DNA of 64,000 bases from Microbulbifer salipaludis (GCF_017303155.1 NZ_JAEKJR010000002.1:1984001-2048000), one strand, 5' to 3'. Counted from the first letter of the stretch, positions 17,469 to 26,737 are shown. The notes: a model not told the origin generated them from the sequence alone. Made by a program: numbers and translations.

Positions 17469-18394
17469 GAAGTGACCGGCGGACCTCCTCTCTGGGGGAT
17501 CAGAGAGGAGGACAATGCCCGGATCCCGGCGTAGATTGACTGACTGCGCACCAGTGGTAACCCATCCTCGGTGGCGATATTACAGCCCGTCACTCCATCT
17601 ACCATCCCTGCGGCCACTAGGGCCTCAAGACAATCCGTCAAAACGAATTCGCCCAGTAGCGGGCGCCGTATGCAGACCGATGCCAGCCCGAGCAAGCCAT
17701 AGGCTCCCCAGTTCGACACATCGGCAATAACAAGCTGGTCCGTGATGGCCGTGGCACAGGACACCGGTAGGTTCTGCAATTGTGCGCGCAAGCGCCCCAT
17801 TCCCAGCTCATTGCCACCGTCAGCAATGGCCAGCGATGGGCATTCTGCCAGCGAGAGCAACTGCTCCCACGGGAGGGTAGCTCCGTCGACCGGGTCGAAT
17901 CGCATATTGCGATAGAGACCATCTGCACCGGAACCAGGTACCTCGATAAAGATGATTAATGTCGGAGCGAACGTTTGTATAAAACGAGGTAACTCATCTG
18001 AAAAGGTTTCCCGATCAAACGCAACCACAGAATCCACAAGGGCTGCGCCCTCACTGACCGCCGATGGTAGTGCGCAGGCCAGTTGCACCGCGTATTCACG
18101 GATGCCCAGCAAGGCCACCTCTGAACCCAGCGCACGCAAACTGCGTGCCATTGCGATAGCGCCTGCTGGGCCATCGGTTTCATACTGCCCTGCTACGGGA
18201 AAGCCGCTGACAATGGCTACGCGCTGTCGATTCTGCAGCAGTGACTGTGCAGCGGGTAGCAAGTAACCGCGATAGCCGCTACTGCGCACCGTTTCCATAC
18301 CACGCAGATTTCCCGCCACCAGCAAACCCTCTATCTGGTTGGCAAGATGCACAGTGTCCGGACGCCGAAAAATATTCAAAGAATAGTTGACCAT
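17438..18394 (-). CDS. D-glutamate cyclase-like protein, DUF4392 half
   Basis: This 318-residue protein resembles the DUF4392 (glutamate cyclase) family. It shows an N-terminal ligand-binding segment (VSGFPVAGQYETDGPAGAIAMA) and the conserved ADGGNELGMG. In animals a mitochondrial enzyme, D-glutamate cyclase, joins a DUF1445 domain to a DUF4392 domain and converts D-Glu to 5-oxo-D-proline. Here the two domains are adjacent separate genes, 22 bp apart. The likely job is disposal of D-Glu released from murein. The last 30 codons overlap the end of the convergent amiD gene. I assign the family from motifs, and the reaction by analogy. Confidence 0.75.
   Translation of the reverse strand: MVNYSLNIFRRPDTVHLANQIEGLLVAGNLRGMETVRSSGYRGYLLPAAQSLLQNRQRVAIVSGFPVAGQYETDGPAGAIAMARSLRALGSEVALLGIREYAVQLACALPSAVSEGAALVDSVVAFDRETFSDELPRFIQTFAPTLIIFIEVPGSGADGLYRNMRFDPVDGATLPWEQLLSLAECPSLAIADGGNELGMGRLRAQLQNLPVSCATAITDQLVIADVSNWGAYGLLGLASVCIRRPLLGEFVLTDCLEALVAAGMVDGVTGCNIATEDGLPLVRSQSIYAGIRALSSSLIPQRGGPPVTSQASFAASTA
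17484..17511. terminator. Strong hairpin at convergent gene ends
   Basis: CCTCCTCTCTG and CAGAGAGGAGG form a perfect 11-bp stem with a 6-nt loop, just after the amiD stop and inside the last codons of the DUF4392 gene. It has no T-run, so it may protect a 3' end or assist termination rather than act as a classic terminator. Confidence 0.5.
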
Positions 18395-18416
18395 AGATTG
18401 TCACTTCCGTGCTGAG

Positions 18417-19244
18417 TCAAACTGCGGTTTGTCTTTCACCCCACCCCAACACCCGGATATCGGTCAGCGATTCCAGCGCATCGTTCAGGCGATCCGTAAT
18501 CAGCATGTGTCCGGGGGCATGGGTAATAAAAAATTCCAGACCGGCATTCCGCAGCGCCTCAATGGCAGTCACGCCACAAGCCCAGAATGCCATCACTTCT
18601 TCAGGAAAAACGGTAACCGCCTCCCCATACTCGGGTGCGGCAATATCATTGACTCCCAGTTCCGAGGGATCCCCCAGGTGAACCGGTGCACCGTGTACCA
18701 GCGGGTAGCGGCCTGAAACATCACTGGCCAGCGCAATAGAATCACTTGAGAAAGGCCGCATGCTCACCACCAGATTGCCGTGAAACGGCCCGGCGGGCTC
18801 GCAGGGTTTCTGTGTGCGATACATGGGTACATTGCGCCCCTCGGTGATATTGCGCACTTCCAGGCCCGCGCCGATCAACGCTTCCTCAAAAGAGAAAGAA
18901 CAACCCAGCGCAAAGGTGACCAGGTCATCTCGCCAGACATCGTTAATATCGGTAACTTCCTGTGCTTCCCTCCCCTGGCGATGCACCAGGTAGCGCGGAA
19001 CATCGGTGCGAATATCGATGTCATCGCCCAGCTCAGGCATGCGGTACTCACCGGGCTCCGTGCGGTGCAACAAAGCGCAGGCGCGGTTGTTCAGGGTGCA
19101 GAATTCAGCAAACGCATCAGCGAACTTTTCTGGGACCATGGCGATATTGGCCTGCACATAGCCCGCCGCCAGACCTGAAGTCGGGCCACAGAATCGGCGG
19201 GCTCGGATTTCTGAGCGAATCACACGTGCGCATTGCTTGATCAT
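18417..19244 (-). CDS. D-glutamate cyclase-like / putative hydro-lyase, DUF1445 half
   Basis: The 275-residue protein matches the DUF1445 (YcsI, 'putative hydro-lyase') family in length and motifs: N-terminal RSEIRARRFCGPTSGLAAGYVQAN, then FALGCSFSFEEAL, MYRT, and VFWACGVT-type FPEEVMAFWACGVTA near the end. DUF1445 is the N-terminal part of animal D-glutamate cyclase, and the C-terminal part is encoded by the next gene. The ATG at 19244 lies in an ATGA overlap with the upstream amidase gene, so the three genes amidase, DUF1445 and DUF4392 are almost certainly one transcript with coupled translation. Together they define a D-Glu branch of the locus. Confidence 0.8.
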   Translation of the reverse strand: MIKQCARVIRSEIRARRFCGPTSGLAAGYVQANIAMVPEKFADAFAEFCTLNNRACALLHRTEPGEYRMPELGDDIDIRTDVPRYLVHRQGREAQEVTDINDVWRDDLVTFALGCSFSFEEALIGAGLEVRNITEGRNVPMYRTQKPCEPAGPFHGNLVVSMRPFSSDSIALASDVSGRYPLVHGAPVHLGDPSELGVNDIAAPEYGEAVTVFPEEVMAFWACGVTAIEALRNAGLEFFITHAPGHMLITDRLNDALESLTDIRVLGWGERQTAV

Positions 19245-20683
19245 GCCTTTACTACCTGTAAATCCAGTGGTCGATTGCCCGCATGGAGGAAGACACCCAG
19301 CTCCGCTTCGATACCCAGGCCGAGCTGCAATAATCGGGTGTCGGCATAAGGCTGCCCCACCAGCTGAACTCCCGTGGGCACACCGTTGGCCGCAAACCCG
19401 CTTGGCACGGAGAGTACCGGGCAGCGGCTCAAGGTATTGAATGGATAGGTCATAAACCAGCCTTTCACCGGATCTACCTCAACACCATCGATTTCCAGTG
19501 TGTCGCGGCTGTAATCAAAATCCGCCGGGACGCGTGTAGAACACACCGTCGGGCACAGCAGGAAGTCGCAGGTCTGGAAGACTTTTTCCAGTGCTTGCCA
19601 CATATGCTGGGCATAGTCATTCGCTTCGAGAATCCGTTGAGGTGACGCGGCAGAAGAGAGCGAGAAATAGTGCTTCACATAACTGGTCAATTGATCGTGG
19701 TATTCGGCACGATCGTATTTTTCTCGCAGCATATGCCCCATCTGTGCGCCCTGGTGGATCTGCGCGGTGCGGATACAGCGCGCATCCCAGTCGAGGGTAA
19801 CTAGCTCAACGTCCGCCCCGAGGCCCCGCAGCGTTTCCGCGTAAGCCAGCGTATTACTGCGCACGTCGTCGTCCAGTGAGAAAAAACCGAGATCCAGCGA
19901 AACCGCGATTTTCAGTCCACGCAGATCCAGCGGTACCGACGCCACCGGCTCTTTGGCCATCTGCGACATAAGATCCACCGGGTGCGGGCCGGAAATCAGG
20001 TTGTACAGTAAAACCATGTCCCGCACGCTGCGGGTCAGCATGCCGTGGTGTACATAGGGATCCACGTTGTACGGGGGGATTTCGGGGATACGTCCATGGG
20101 AGGCTTTGAGCCCCACTACGCCGCACTGCGCCGCTGGAATACGCACGGAACCACCCATATCTGTGCCGTTCGCGATGGTACAGAGCCCAGCGGCCAGAGC
20201 CGCTGCAGAACCACCGGACGATCCTCCGGGAGTGATGTCCGTATTCCAGGGGTTACGGGTTACACCCCACAGGTCGGACCAGGTGTAGGAGGCAACCGAG
20301 AATTCCGGGGTGGCGGTGCGGGCATGAAAGATACAACCGGCCGCGAGCAGGCGCTCCGGTACTGGATCGGTAACGTCCGCTATATTGTTTTGCAGCAGGC
20401 GTGATCCGTTCGTGGTGACTTCACCGCGAATGTAGGTCTCATCTTTAATCGCAGTAATCACACCCTCAAGTGGACGCGCTTTCTTGCGTTGATAAGCCTG
20501 TTCGGCAGCCCGGGCCTGCTGCAGCGCGCGCTCAAACATACGCTGGGTAAACGGATTGATCTCGGCACCGACCTGCTCGTAACGCTCGATGTGTGCCTGC
20601 AACACTTCAACCGGAGAAATTTTTCCGCTTTTATAGTGTTTCAGCACCTCACAGGCATCTAGGTAACACAAATCCATTTCCAT
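19241..20683 (-). CDS. Amidase-signature family amidohydrolase
   Basis: I place the start at ATG 20683, after AACAGG; an upstream in-frame codon at 20737 would add an unlikely polar extension. The 480-residue product has the amidase-signature Ser-cisSer-Lys triad: Lys in TAIKDETYI, and the serines in GGSSGGSAAALAAG and TDMGGSVRIPAAQCG. Members hydrolyse small amides in the cytoplasm, and no signal peptide is visible. Its coupling to the D-glutamate cyclase pair suggests an amide linked to D-Glu metabolism, for example amidated D-isoglutamine or a peptide amide. This is speculation; the active site does not reveal the substrate. GatA is unlikely because no gatB or gatC is nearby. Confidence 0.8.
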   Translation of the reverse strand: MEMDLCYLDACEVLKHYKSGKISPVEVLQAHIERYEQVGAEINPFTQRMFERALQQARAAEQAYQRKKARPLEGVITAIKDETYIRGEVTTNGSRLLQNNIADVTDPVPERLLAAGCIFHARTATPEFSVASYTWSDLWGVTRNPWNTDITPGGSSGGSAAALAAGLCTIANGTDMGGSVRIPAAQCGVVGLKASHGRIPEIPPYNVDPYVHHGMLTRSVRDMVLLYNLISGPHPVDLMSQMAKEPVASVPLDLRGLKIAVSLDLGFFSLDDDVRSNTLAYAETLRGLGADVELVTLDWDARCIRTAQIHQGAQMGHMLREKYDRAEYHDQLTSYVKHYFSLSSAASPQRILEANDYAQHMWQALEKVFQTCDFLLCPTVCSTRVPADFDYSRDTLEIDGVEVDPVKGWFMTYPFNTLSRCPVLSVPSGFAANGVPTGVQLVGQPYADTRLLQLGLGIEAELGVFLHAGNRPLDLQVVKA

Positions 20684-20801
20684 GGCGCACCTGTTATTGT
20701 TTTTCTGACTTCGATACCCGCAAGTGTGAAGATTCAACCAGCCATTACTAAATGACTAACCAGAGGCGGAACCGATAGAAGCGGCGAGCTTCGTATCGAT
20801 A

Positions 20802-22751
20802 TCAGCCTTCGTTGTCGACGGATGCATCGCTTACCTGCAGGTTCGCCGGTGTCACCACGGTGACCGGCAACTGGCCGGCAACCGCCTCTCGGCTAACCAG
20901 CGCATTGGCGATCGCACGGTATATCGGGCCTTCCAGTGTATCGCCCGGACCGATATAGGCTTTGTAATCGAAACTGGCCAGATGCACGTCCGCGAGTGAT
21001 TCAAATTGTGCCGCCTCGTAGGGAGAGCGCATGCTGATAAACACCGTCTTCGCGCCCCGTGTATTCGCCGCACTGAGGGACTGGCGATAGATTTCATAGA
21101 GCGCATCCTGGTCGGTAATCCGCTCGCGTAAGATGCGCAAATCCTCTATTCCACCGAGTTCTACCGCGCTTTCTGTCGGTACAATACTCGCTACGATCAA
21201 TGTATCCGCATCGGAGTCTCTCACCGCGGACTCTGCCTCTTGAGGGACCAGCAGTGAAATCTCGGCGTCACTCACCTGCTCTAGTGCAATACGAAAGGCT
21301 TCTCCAACTGCCCTGTTTGGCGTCAGTACCTGGATCTGCCTGGCGTGCGAGCCGATCACCGGTAGTGCCGATGGTTGTGGAGGGAAGATATGGGTCAATG
21401 CAGCATTGGCCAGAGTCAGCGCAAGCGTACGATGTTCTGTGGTTGCCAGCACGGCCTTTGCCCGGCTTATCACTTCGGCCTCATCGCGCTGTGCCCATTG
21501 CGCATCGATATAACGCTGTTTCAGGCGCTGTACCCGTGCGACAGATGAATCTAACTCATCGACGGAAATCTCCCCCGCGTCGAGTGCCTCAACAACGCGG
21601 TCGATCAGCTTATCCAGTTGCACCAGGTCTTCTGGATAACGGACCTTGATTGGCATCAGTGCAATATCGGCACCCGCGGCGAAGGTGTTTACCACCGCTT
21701 CTTCCGGCGTAAAGTAATCGCTGATTCCCGCCATATTGAGGGAATCGGTCACAATGACCCCGTCATACGCCATTTCCCCACGTAAAATGCCAGTAAGGAT
21801 TTTTCGGGATAAAGTGGCCGGGGCAAGCATTTGCTCACCGGAACGGGATCTCAGGGTCGTGGTGTCCAGCGCTGGGTACTGGATATGCGCGGTCATGGTC
21901 AGTGCCGGCTGCGCGTTGTGGATCACCTGCCGGAAAGGCAGCAGGTCAACGGCCTGCGCTTGCTCGAGGGAACGCTCTACCCGCGGCAGCCCCGTGTGAC
22001 TGTCTACGCTGGTATCGCCGTGCCCGGGAAAATGCTTGACCGTCGCGGCCACGCCCTGCCGCTGAAATGCAGCGACACTGGCAGACCCGAGCTCCGCCAC
22101 TACCTGGGGGTCCTCACTGTACGAGCGCACATTGATGACCGGATTATCGGGATTGCTGTTTACATCCAGCGTAGGCGCAAAATTCACGTTAAAACCCAAC
22201 GCACGCAGTTGATCCGCCATGACTTCAGCAGTGGCACTGGCGAAGCGATCTCCCTCGCGGGCATGAGTCGCGCCGATGGCCATATTGCCGGCAAATGCCG
22301 CTGCCTCTTCCCGCGGCAACCGATTGACCCGGCCGCCTTCCTGGTCGATGCCGATCAATAGCGGTAGCCCGCTGGCAGACTCCGCCGCGGCCTGTTGCAA
22401 GGCGCGATTGAGCCTTACGATCTGCGCGCTGTGCTCGAGGTTGTCCGCAAACAGAATAATACCGCCAAGATCGGAATCCCGGATCATCCCGGCCAGCTCC
22501 GGAGGGAGTTCGGTCACCGGCTGATCACAGTACCGGTTGCCGGCTTTACCTGCCGCCGGTCGCTGCTGGTCCGGGCAGAAATAGCGGATATCGAGCATCA
22601 GCTTTTGCGCCACCTTCTGGCGCAGACTCAATGCGTCCACTGCAGCTGACTCATTCAGCGGCACAGAATCCGTACAAGAAGCCACAGTCGCGGCCAGTGC
22701 GACCACCGAGCAGGCTGCCACTACCCTTCTGAGCGAGCGTCTTACCAGCAT
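20802..22751 (-). CDS. nagZ: GH3 beta-N-acetylglucosaminidase lipoprotein (NagZ type)
   Basis: The 649-residue protein is a lipoprotein (VASC, Cys26) with a GH3 catalytic domain. It shows GIDQEGGRVNRL, KHFPGHGDTSVDSHTGLP (the His/Asp acid-base loop specific to NagZ) and the nucleophile Asp in VTDSLNMAGI. E. coli NagZ is cytoplasmic and about 340 residues; this one is twice as long and lipid-anchored, like Bacillus NagZ (YbbD), with an extra C-terminal domain (TLIVASIVPTESA...). It would remove GlcNAc from muropeptides outside the cytoplasm before or with AmiD. A perfect GAATAATTTATTC palindrome lies 36 bp upstream, linking it to the rpiR operon. Confidence 0.88.
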   Translation of the reverse strand: MLVRRSLRRVVAACSVVALAATVASCTDSVPLNESAAVDALSLRQKVAQKLMLDIRYFCPDQQRPAAGKAGNRYCDQPVTELPPELAGMIRDSDLGGIILFADNLEHSAQIVRLNRALQQAAAESASGLPLLIGIDQEGGRVNRLPREEAAAFAGNMAIGATHAREGDRFASATAEVMADQLRALGFNVNFAPTLDVNSNPDNPVINVRSYSEDPQVVAELGSASVAAFQRQGVAATVKHFPGHGDTSVDSHTGLPRVERSLEQAQAVDLLPFRQVIHNAQPALTMTAHIQYPALDTTTLRSRSGEQMLAPATLSRKILTGILRGEMAYDGVIVTDSLNMAGISDYFTPEEAVVNTFAAGADIALMPIKVRYPEDLVQLDKLIDRVVEALDAGEISVDELDSSVARVQRLKQRYIDAQWAQRDEAEVISRAKAVLATTEHRTLALTLANAALTHIFPPQPSALPVIGSHARQIQVLTPNRAVGEAFRIALEQVSDAEISLLVPQEAESAVRDSDADTLIVASIVPTESAVELGGIEDLRILRERITDQDALYEIYRQSLSAANTRGAKTVFISMRSPYEAAQFESLADVHLASFDYKAYIGPGDTLEGPIYRAIANALVSREAVAGQLPVTVVTPANLQVSDASVDNEG

Positions 22752-22786
22752 AATAAATAACCAATCTTATTCTTTAGCACCTGATG

Positions 22787-22799
22787 GAATAATTTATTC
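22787..22799. promoter_or_regulatory. RpiR-type operator candidate before nagZ
   Basis: GAATAATTTATTC is a perfect 13-bp palindrome 36 bp before the nagZ start codon, close enough to overlap its promoter and repress it. Confidence 0.6.
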
Positions 22800-22835
22800 T
22801 TCACATTTGGCGCTGTTGTGCAATAGAAAATTCGC

Positions 22836-22865
22836 AAAAAGAAAAAAGGGGGCGAAGACGCCCCC
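22836..22865 (-). terminator. Intrinsic terminator of TonB receptor 2
   Basis: On the minus strand GGGGGCG-TCTT-CGCCCCC is followed by TTTTTTCTTTTT, about 25 bp after the receptor stop. Confidence 0.88.
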
Positions 22866-22890
22866 AATAGTTCACAAGATGTGAGCGAGA

Positions 22891-25251
22891 TCAGAAGTCG
22901 TAAGAGACGTTCAATCCAAGCGTGCGAGGCATGGTCTGGATCAATCGATTCCCCACGTAGTTTTCAGACTGATAGGAAACCTCGGCACGTTCGTTCGTGA
23001 GGTTTCTGGCCCAAAGCCCCGCACTCCACTGATCACCACTCAGGCCAACATTGGCGCTGTACAGTGTGTAGGAATCGTATCGGTAAGGTTCCTCATCAGG
23101 AGAATCCGCGCGATCGCTTTGAACCTCACTGCTATAGGAACCACGAACGCTTGCGAAAAGGGTCAAACCATTGCTCAGATCACGATAGAAATTCGCCACC
23201 AGATTGTGACGCCACTCTGGTGCGCCACCCAAGAGCCCACCTTCCGACCAGGTGCGACATTCCGAGCCATCCGCGTACAGGCAGACCTCTTCAGTCTCTG
23301 CCCACTTCGCCTCTGTTGTGGCGGTCGAGTAAGTCAATGAAAGATTGTCATTCACGCGAAGACGACTGGAGAACTCCCAGCCTTGAGACTCTGCGTCCGG
23401 TCCGTTTGTGGTGCCATTCAAAGGGAAGCCGTTGATCGATTGGCTGTAGTAGGTCTGCGTATTCTCCCAGGCAATCTGGTATACATTTGTTTCGATGTAC
23501 AGCAGGTCATCAAAAAATGAACCCTTCAAGCCGAGCTCAAAATTGTTCACCGAGTCTGGTTGATAATTCTGCGCAGCAGCCGATACATTCTGGTCGCCTT
23601 GCCCCTTGAATCCATTTACACCACCTCGACGAAAACCCTGCGATGCTGTTGCATACATGAGCACATCATCGGAGAGCTCATAAGAAGTATTCAGCTTGTA
23701 GAATTTCTCGCCTGACGCCGAGTTTTCAACCGCGCCCTTGGTATCTACCAAACCAAACGCGTAATCGGTGATACGCGGATCCGCCTCGTCGGAGTAATTG
23801 AACACGCGTGTTCCGACGGTTACGTCCCAACGATCAGTGACGGCGTAAGTCAACTCACCAAATAGGGCCAGCTCCTTATATTCCGTATTGATATCCTCGG
23901 CATATCCAACATTCTGCTCGCCGCCGATAGCCTCTCGATCCAATCCACCAACCGCGTCCAGAGTCGGAAAATACTCTCGAAACGCCAGACTGCGTTCCTG
24001 CTGGGTATAGTAGATTCCCCCAACCCAGCTAATCGGGCCATCGCCCATGGAAACGAACCGGGTTTCATGGCTGATACCTGAATACGTGTTATCGAATACC
24101 ATATAGGGCGATTCGTCGGTTTCCTCTGGCGTGAGTGCACTCCAGCCCCAGTCACCATAGTAGACAAACCCAATTCCGTAATTTGCCCGCCCCTCGCGGG
24201 TGTCTTCAAAGTGAGAGGTGCTGGATTTCATGGCGAAGCGTTCGAAGTCCCACTCCAGGTCCAATGCGTCCAAGTTAAAGGATCGGTCGGCGTATTCGCG
24301 ATACCGCCCCACAACGACATCCTGGCCGTACTGGAACACATCACCATCCTGAGTCGGGTCAAGCGTAGAGCCCCGGGAACCATTTGCCAGCTGGCTTTGC
24401 TGCGCATGTGTGAAAGTCAGTTTGGCATCGGGGTTGAAACGCCATGCCAGGGCAACTTTTCCGGTGGTCACATTCTGATAATCATCATTTTCGTAGCGTG
24501 TTTTGTCCGTCCCATTGGGATTTGCCCATGGGTTCTCCGATCGAAAGGACGGGGAGACGACACGATCAGTGAAACCGGCTTCATCCAGGTAGGCCAGCGA
24601 CGCACGTATCGCCAGATTCTCTCCAAGGGGTTGATTGATCACTACATCCGTGTCCGTACTCATGCCCCCGCCCGCCGTTTGGTAAATGCCGGAATTGAGA
24701 CGGACAGTGGACTCTTCAAAATCCGGCTGGTTGGTAATATATCGGACAGTTCCACCAAGGCTGCCAGAACCATACAGCGTGCCTTGTGGTCCCAACAGGG
24801 TCTCTACACGCGCGATATCTTTAATCCGATAGCCAATATTGGGAAGGGGCGTCTCATCGAGATAGTAAGCGAGCGTCGAGCGAACAAAGAACTCGAGGTT
24901 ATTCTGATTTACCGCAGATACATTCAAGCCGCGAACCGTTACGGAATCTGCGAAGCGCGCCGAATTAGCCGGTGCACTAATCGTTACTGAATCCTCTATA
25001 AGGCTTTTCAGATCGGTAATGGCACGCTTGCGCAGCTCCGCCTCACCGATGGCCGAGATATTAATTGGAATATCCTCGAGGGAGGCTTCGCGGCGTGTCG
25101 CTGTAACCACGACGTTTTCCACCAGCCGACTTTGCTGCTGCGAATTTTCCGTTTCCTCTTCAGTATCGTCCTGCGCAAACACCATCGGCGTAACGCTGAG
25201 CGCAAACGCCGAAATGAGATAAGCAATCGGCTTCTTATTGAATGGCAACAT
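22891..25251 (-). CDS. TonB-dependent receptor 2
   Basis: I choose ATG 25251 (MLPFNKKPIAYLIS) because it starts directly with a signal peptide ending SVTPMVFA-QD and follows CCAGGGT. The 786-residue receptor has a TonB-box-like segment (ENVVVTATRR), a plug domain (VTVRGLN, LLGPQGTLYGSGSLGGTVRY) and a barrel ending LGLNVSYDF. The plug resembles iron-siderophore and sugar-type receptors more than the Oar-like receptor at 8514-11552, so the two probably take different ligands. The GTATCG-N7-CGATAG box 105 bp before its start and the neighbouring LysR gene suggest induction with the murein-peptide locus. The ligand is unknown. Confidence 0.85.
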   Translation of the reverse strand: MLPFNKKPIAYLISAFALSVTPMVFAQDDTEEETENSQQQSRLVENVVVTATRREASLEDIPINISAIGEAELRKRAITDLKSLIEDSVTISAPANSARFADSVTVRGLNVSAVNQNNLEFFVRSTLAYYLDETPLPNIGYRIKDIARVETLLGPQGTLYGSGSLGGTVRYITNQPDFEESTVRLNSGIYQTAGGGMSTDTDVVINQPLGENLAIRASLAYLDEAGFTDRVVSPSFRSENPWANPNGTDKTRYENDDYQNVTTGKVALAWRFNPDAKLTFTHAQQSQLANGSRGSTLDPTQDGDVFQYGQDVVVGRYREYADRSFNLDALDLEWDFERFAMKSSTSHFEDTREGRANYGIGFVYYGDWGWSALTPEETDESPYMVFDNTYSGISHETRFVSMGDGPISWVGGIYYTQQERSLAFREYFPTLDAVGGLDREAIGGEQNVGYAEDINTEYKELALFGELTYAVTDRWDVTVGTRVFNYSDEADPRITDYAFGLVDTKGAVENSASGEKFYKLNTSYELSDDVLMYATASQGFRRGGVNGFKGQGDQNVSAAAQNYQPDSVNNFELGLKGSFFDDLLYIETNVYQIAWENTQTYYSQSINGFPLNGTTNGPDAESQGWEFSSRLRVNDNLSLTYSTATTEAKWAETEEVCLYADGSECRTWSEGGLLGGAPEWRHNLVANFYRDLSNGLTLFASVRGSYSSEVQSDRADSPDEEPYRYDSYTLYSANVGLSGDQWSAGLWARNLTNERAEVSYQSENYVGNRLIQTMPRTLGLNVSYDF

Positions 25252-25813
25252 ACCCTGGTTCCTTATTATTAAATTGAGACTCTGTTCGTGGGCGCGCGAA
25301 CTCATCCACCCTTAAGTCAGGATCTCGTTAGCCAATAAGAAATGGAAAATATCAAGTATCGGTACTGGCGATAGTTTAGAGGCCCGGATCGCCAGATGGC
25401 GTGAATAGCTAGCCCTAAATGGAACTCAGCTGAGTATGACTGGCTGCTACTGGTGGGGGGAATGCGCCGGATAACACGTGCCAATGCGGTTAAATTCGGA
25501 CATATACCCGGTTAGATAGAGACGTGTTTGTGCTCTCTGCTTTACTCGGCCGTCGGCTTTGTTAAAGTCGCTCTCATAGGTTAAACCGATACAAGGTATT
25601 ACCACGATAGGGCCGGGAGGAAGGTACCGTAAGCCAGTCATTTCGTAACCGTAATAGACAAAGCAAACGTGCAGGGCAATGGAGATGGGGCGGTAGCAAT
25701 GGATGTACCGAAACCACACCTCCGGTCACAAACGTCAATTGACAGCGCCACTCCCCCAGCCATATCAGCGCCACCCTGTCAGAACAATAGTCAGTAAAAC
25801 ATTCAGGCAAATT
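25252..25813. promoter_or_regulatory. Divergent control region between TonB receptor 2 and lysR
   Basis: These 562 bp contain no convincing gene. A near-perfect LysR box lies at 25356-25374. A degenerate copy lies at 25574-25592: TCATAG-N7-CGATAC, whose spacer GTTAAAC resembles the GTCAAAC spacer of the 11670 site. The second may serve autoregulation of lysR. Confidence 0.5.
25356..25374. promoter_or_regulatory. LysR-type operator-like box before TonB receptor 2
   Basis: GTATCG-N7-CGATAG holds a perfect TATCG/CGATA inverted repeat with T-N11-A, 105 bp before the receptor start. Confidence 0.58.
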
Positions 25814-26737
25814 ATGGAATCGCGTTTTTTTATTGCTCCGGAACAGCTGGAAGCGTTTGAGGCGGCGGCACGCAGTGGCTCGTTTTCAGCGGCTGCACGG
25901 TCACTGGGTAAGGCGCAGTCCACGGTTTCCGGTCTGATCAGCAACCTTGAAATTGATACCGGCCTGACACTTTTCGATCGCTCAGGCCGCGAGCCTAAAC
26001 TCACCGCACAGGGTCGATCCCTGCTGCACGATGCACGCTCGCTCCTGAACTCTTACTCCCGCTTCGAAGCCAAGAGCCGCAGCCTGAATGCTGGGCTGGA
26101 AGAGTCGCTGACCATCGCGATCGATGAGTCTTCTATCGATCTGAAGGCACTGACAGAAAGCCTGCAAGCCTTCTATTCCAAGTTTGGTACCGTTACCGTT
26201 ACCCTCCTACATGCGTCTGGCGATAGTGCAGCAAAACTAGTACGCGAGGGCAAAGCCGATATCGGGATCGTTTTAAGCCAGAGCGACTACCCGGAGGACT
26301 TTGATTTCCGCGGTGTCGGCAATTGCTCGTTTGTGATGGTGGCAGGCAAAAACCACCCGCTCACCGCGCTGGATACGGTGGGCGTGCAGGACCTGCACAA
26401 TCACCTGCATCTGCGCATCAGCGCCAGTAGCGATCCGGCTTCTATGCCGGAAAACGATCTGAGTGATCGCATCTGGTACCTGGAGAGCTACTCTCTGTTT
26501 ATGACCATGCTCACCGCCGGCTTGGGCTGGGCGTTTACGCCCTTGCACATTGCGCGACCACATATCGAGCGCGGTGCAATCACGGTACTGAATACCAACT
26601 TTCAACTGACCCCTTACCCCTACTGCACAGACCTGATCTGGTCGCGCAGAAAAACTCTGGGACCTGCGGGGAAAAAACTGATTGATGAAGTATCGCGCGT
26701 ACTCTCCGCAGAAAAGGTTGTGACAGAGCCCGCATGA
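25814..26737 (+). CDS. LysR-family transcriptional regulator
   Basis: The start is ATG 25814 (MESRFFIAPEQLEAF); the frame upstream is non-coding. The 307-residue protein has the LysR winged helix-turn-helix (SGSFSAAARSLGKAQSTVSGLISNLEIDTGLTLFDR) and a two-lobe effector domain. LysR proteins bind T-N11-A palindromes and are activated by a pathway metabolite. The CTATCG-N7-CGATAG element found before five units of this locus has exactly that form, making this the best candidate local activator. Effector candidates are a murein dipeptide, D-Glu or 5-oxoproline (inferred). It converges on the aminotransferase gene, and its stop codon lies in the loop of a terminator hairpin. Confidence 0.85.
   Translation: MESRFFIAPEQLEAFEAAARSGSFSAAARSLGKAQSTVSGLISNLEIDTGLTLFDRSGREPKLTAQGRSLLHDARSLLNSYSRFEAKSRSLNAGLEESLTIAIDESSIDLKALTESLQAFYSKFGTVTVTLLHASGDSAAKLVREGKADIGIVLSQSDYPEDFDFRGVGNCSFVMVAGKNHPLTALDTVGVQDLHNHLHLRISASSDPASMPENDLSDRIWYLESYSLFMTMLTAGLGWAFTPLHIARPHIERGAITVLNTNFQLTPYPYCTDLIWSRRKTLGPAGKKLIDEVSRVLSAEKVVTEPA

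Noticed and set aside
19241..20683. Assignment as GatA
   Set aside because: No gatB or gatC nearby and coupling is to D-Glu cyclase genes.
20738..20801. CGATAG at about 20772 and TATCGATATC nearby as a further LysR box
   Set aside because: The halves are not in the N7 arrangement and no matching arm is present.
25447..25810. Minus-strand open frames in the divergent region before lysR
   Set aside because: No initiation signal or recognisable motif; the region carries operator-like sites instead.
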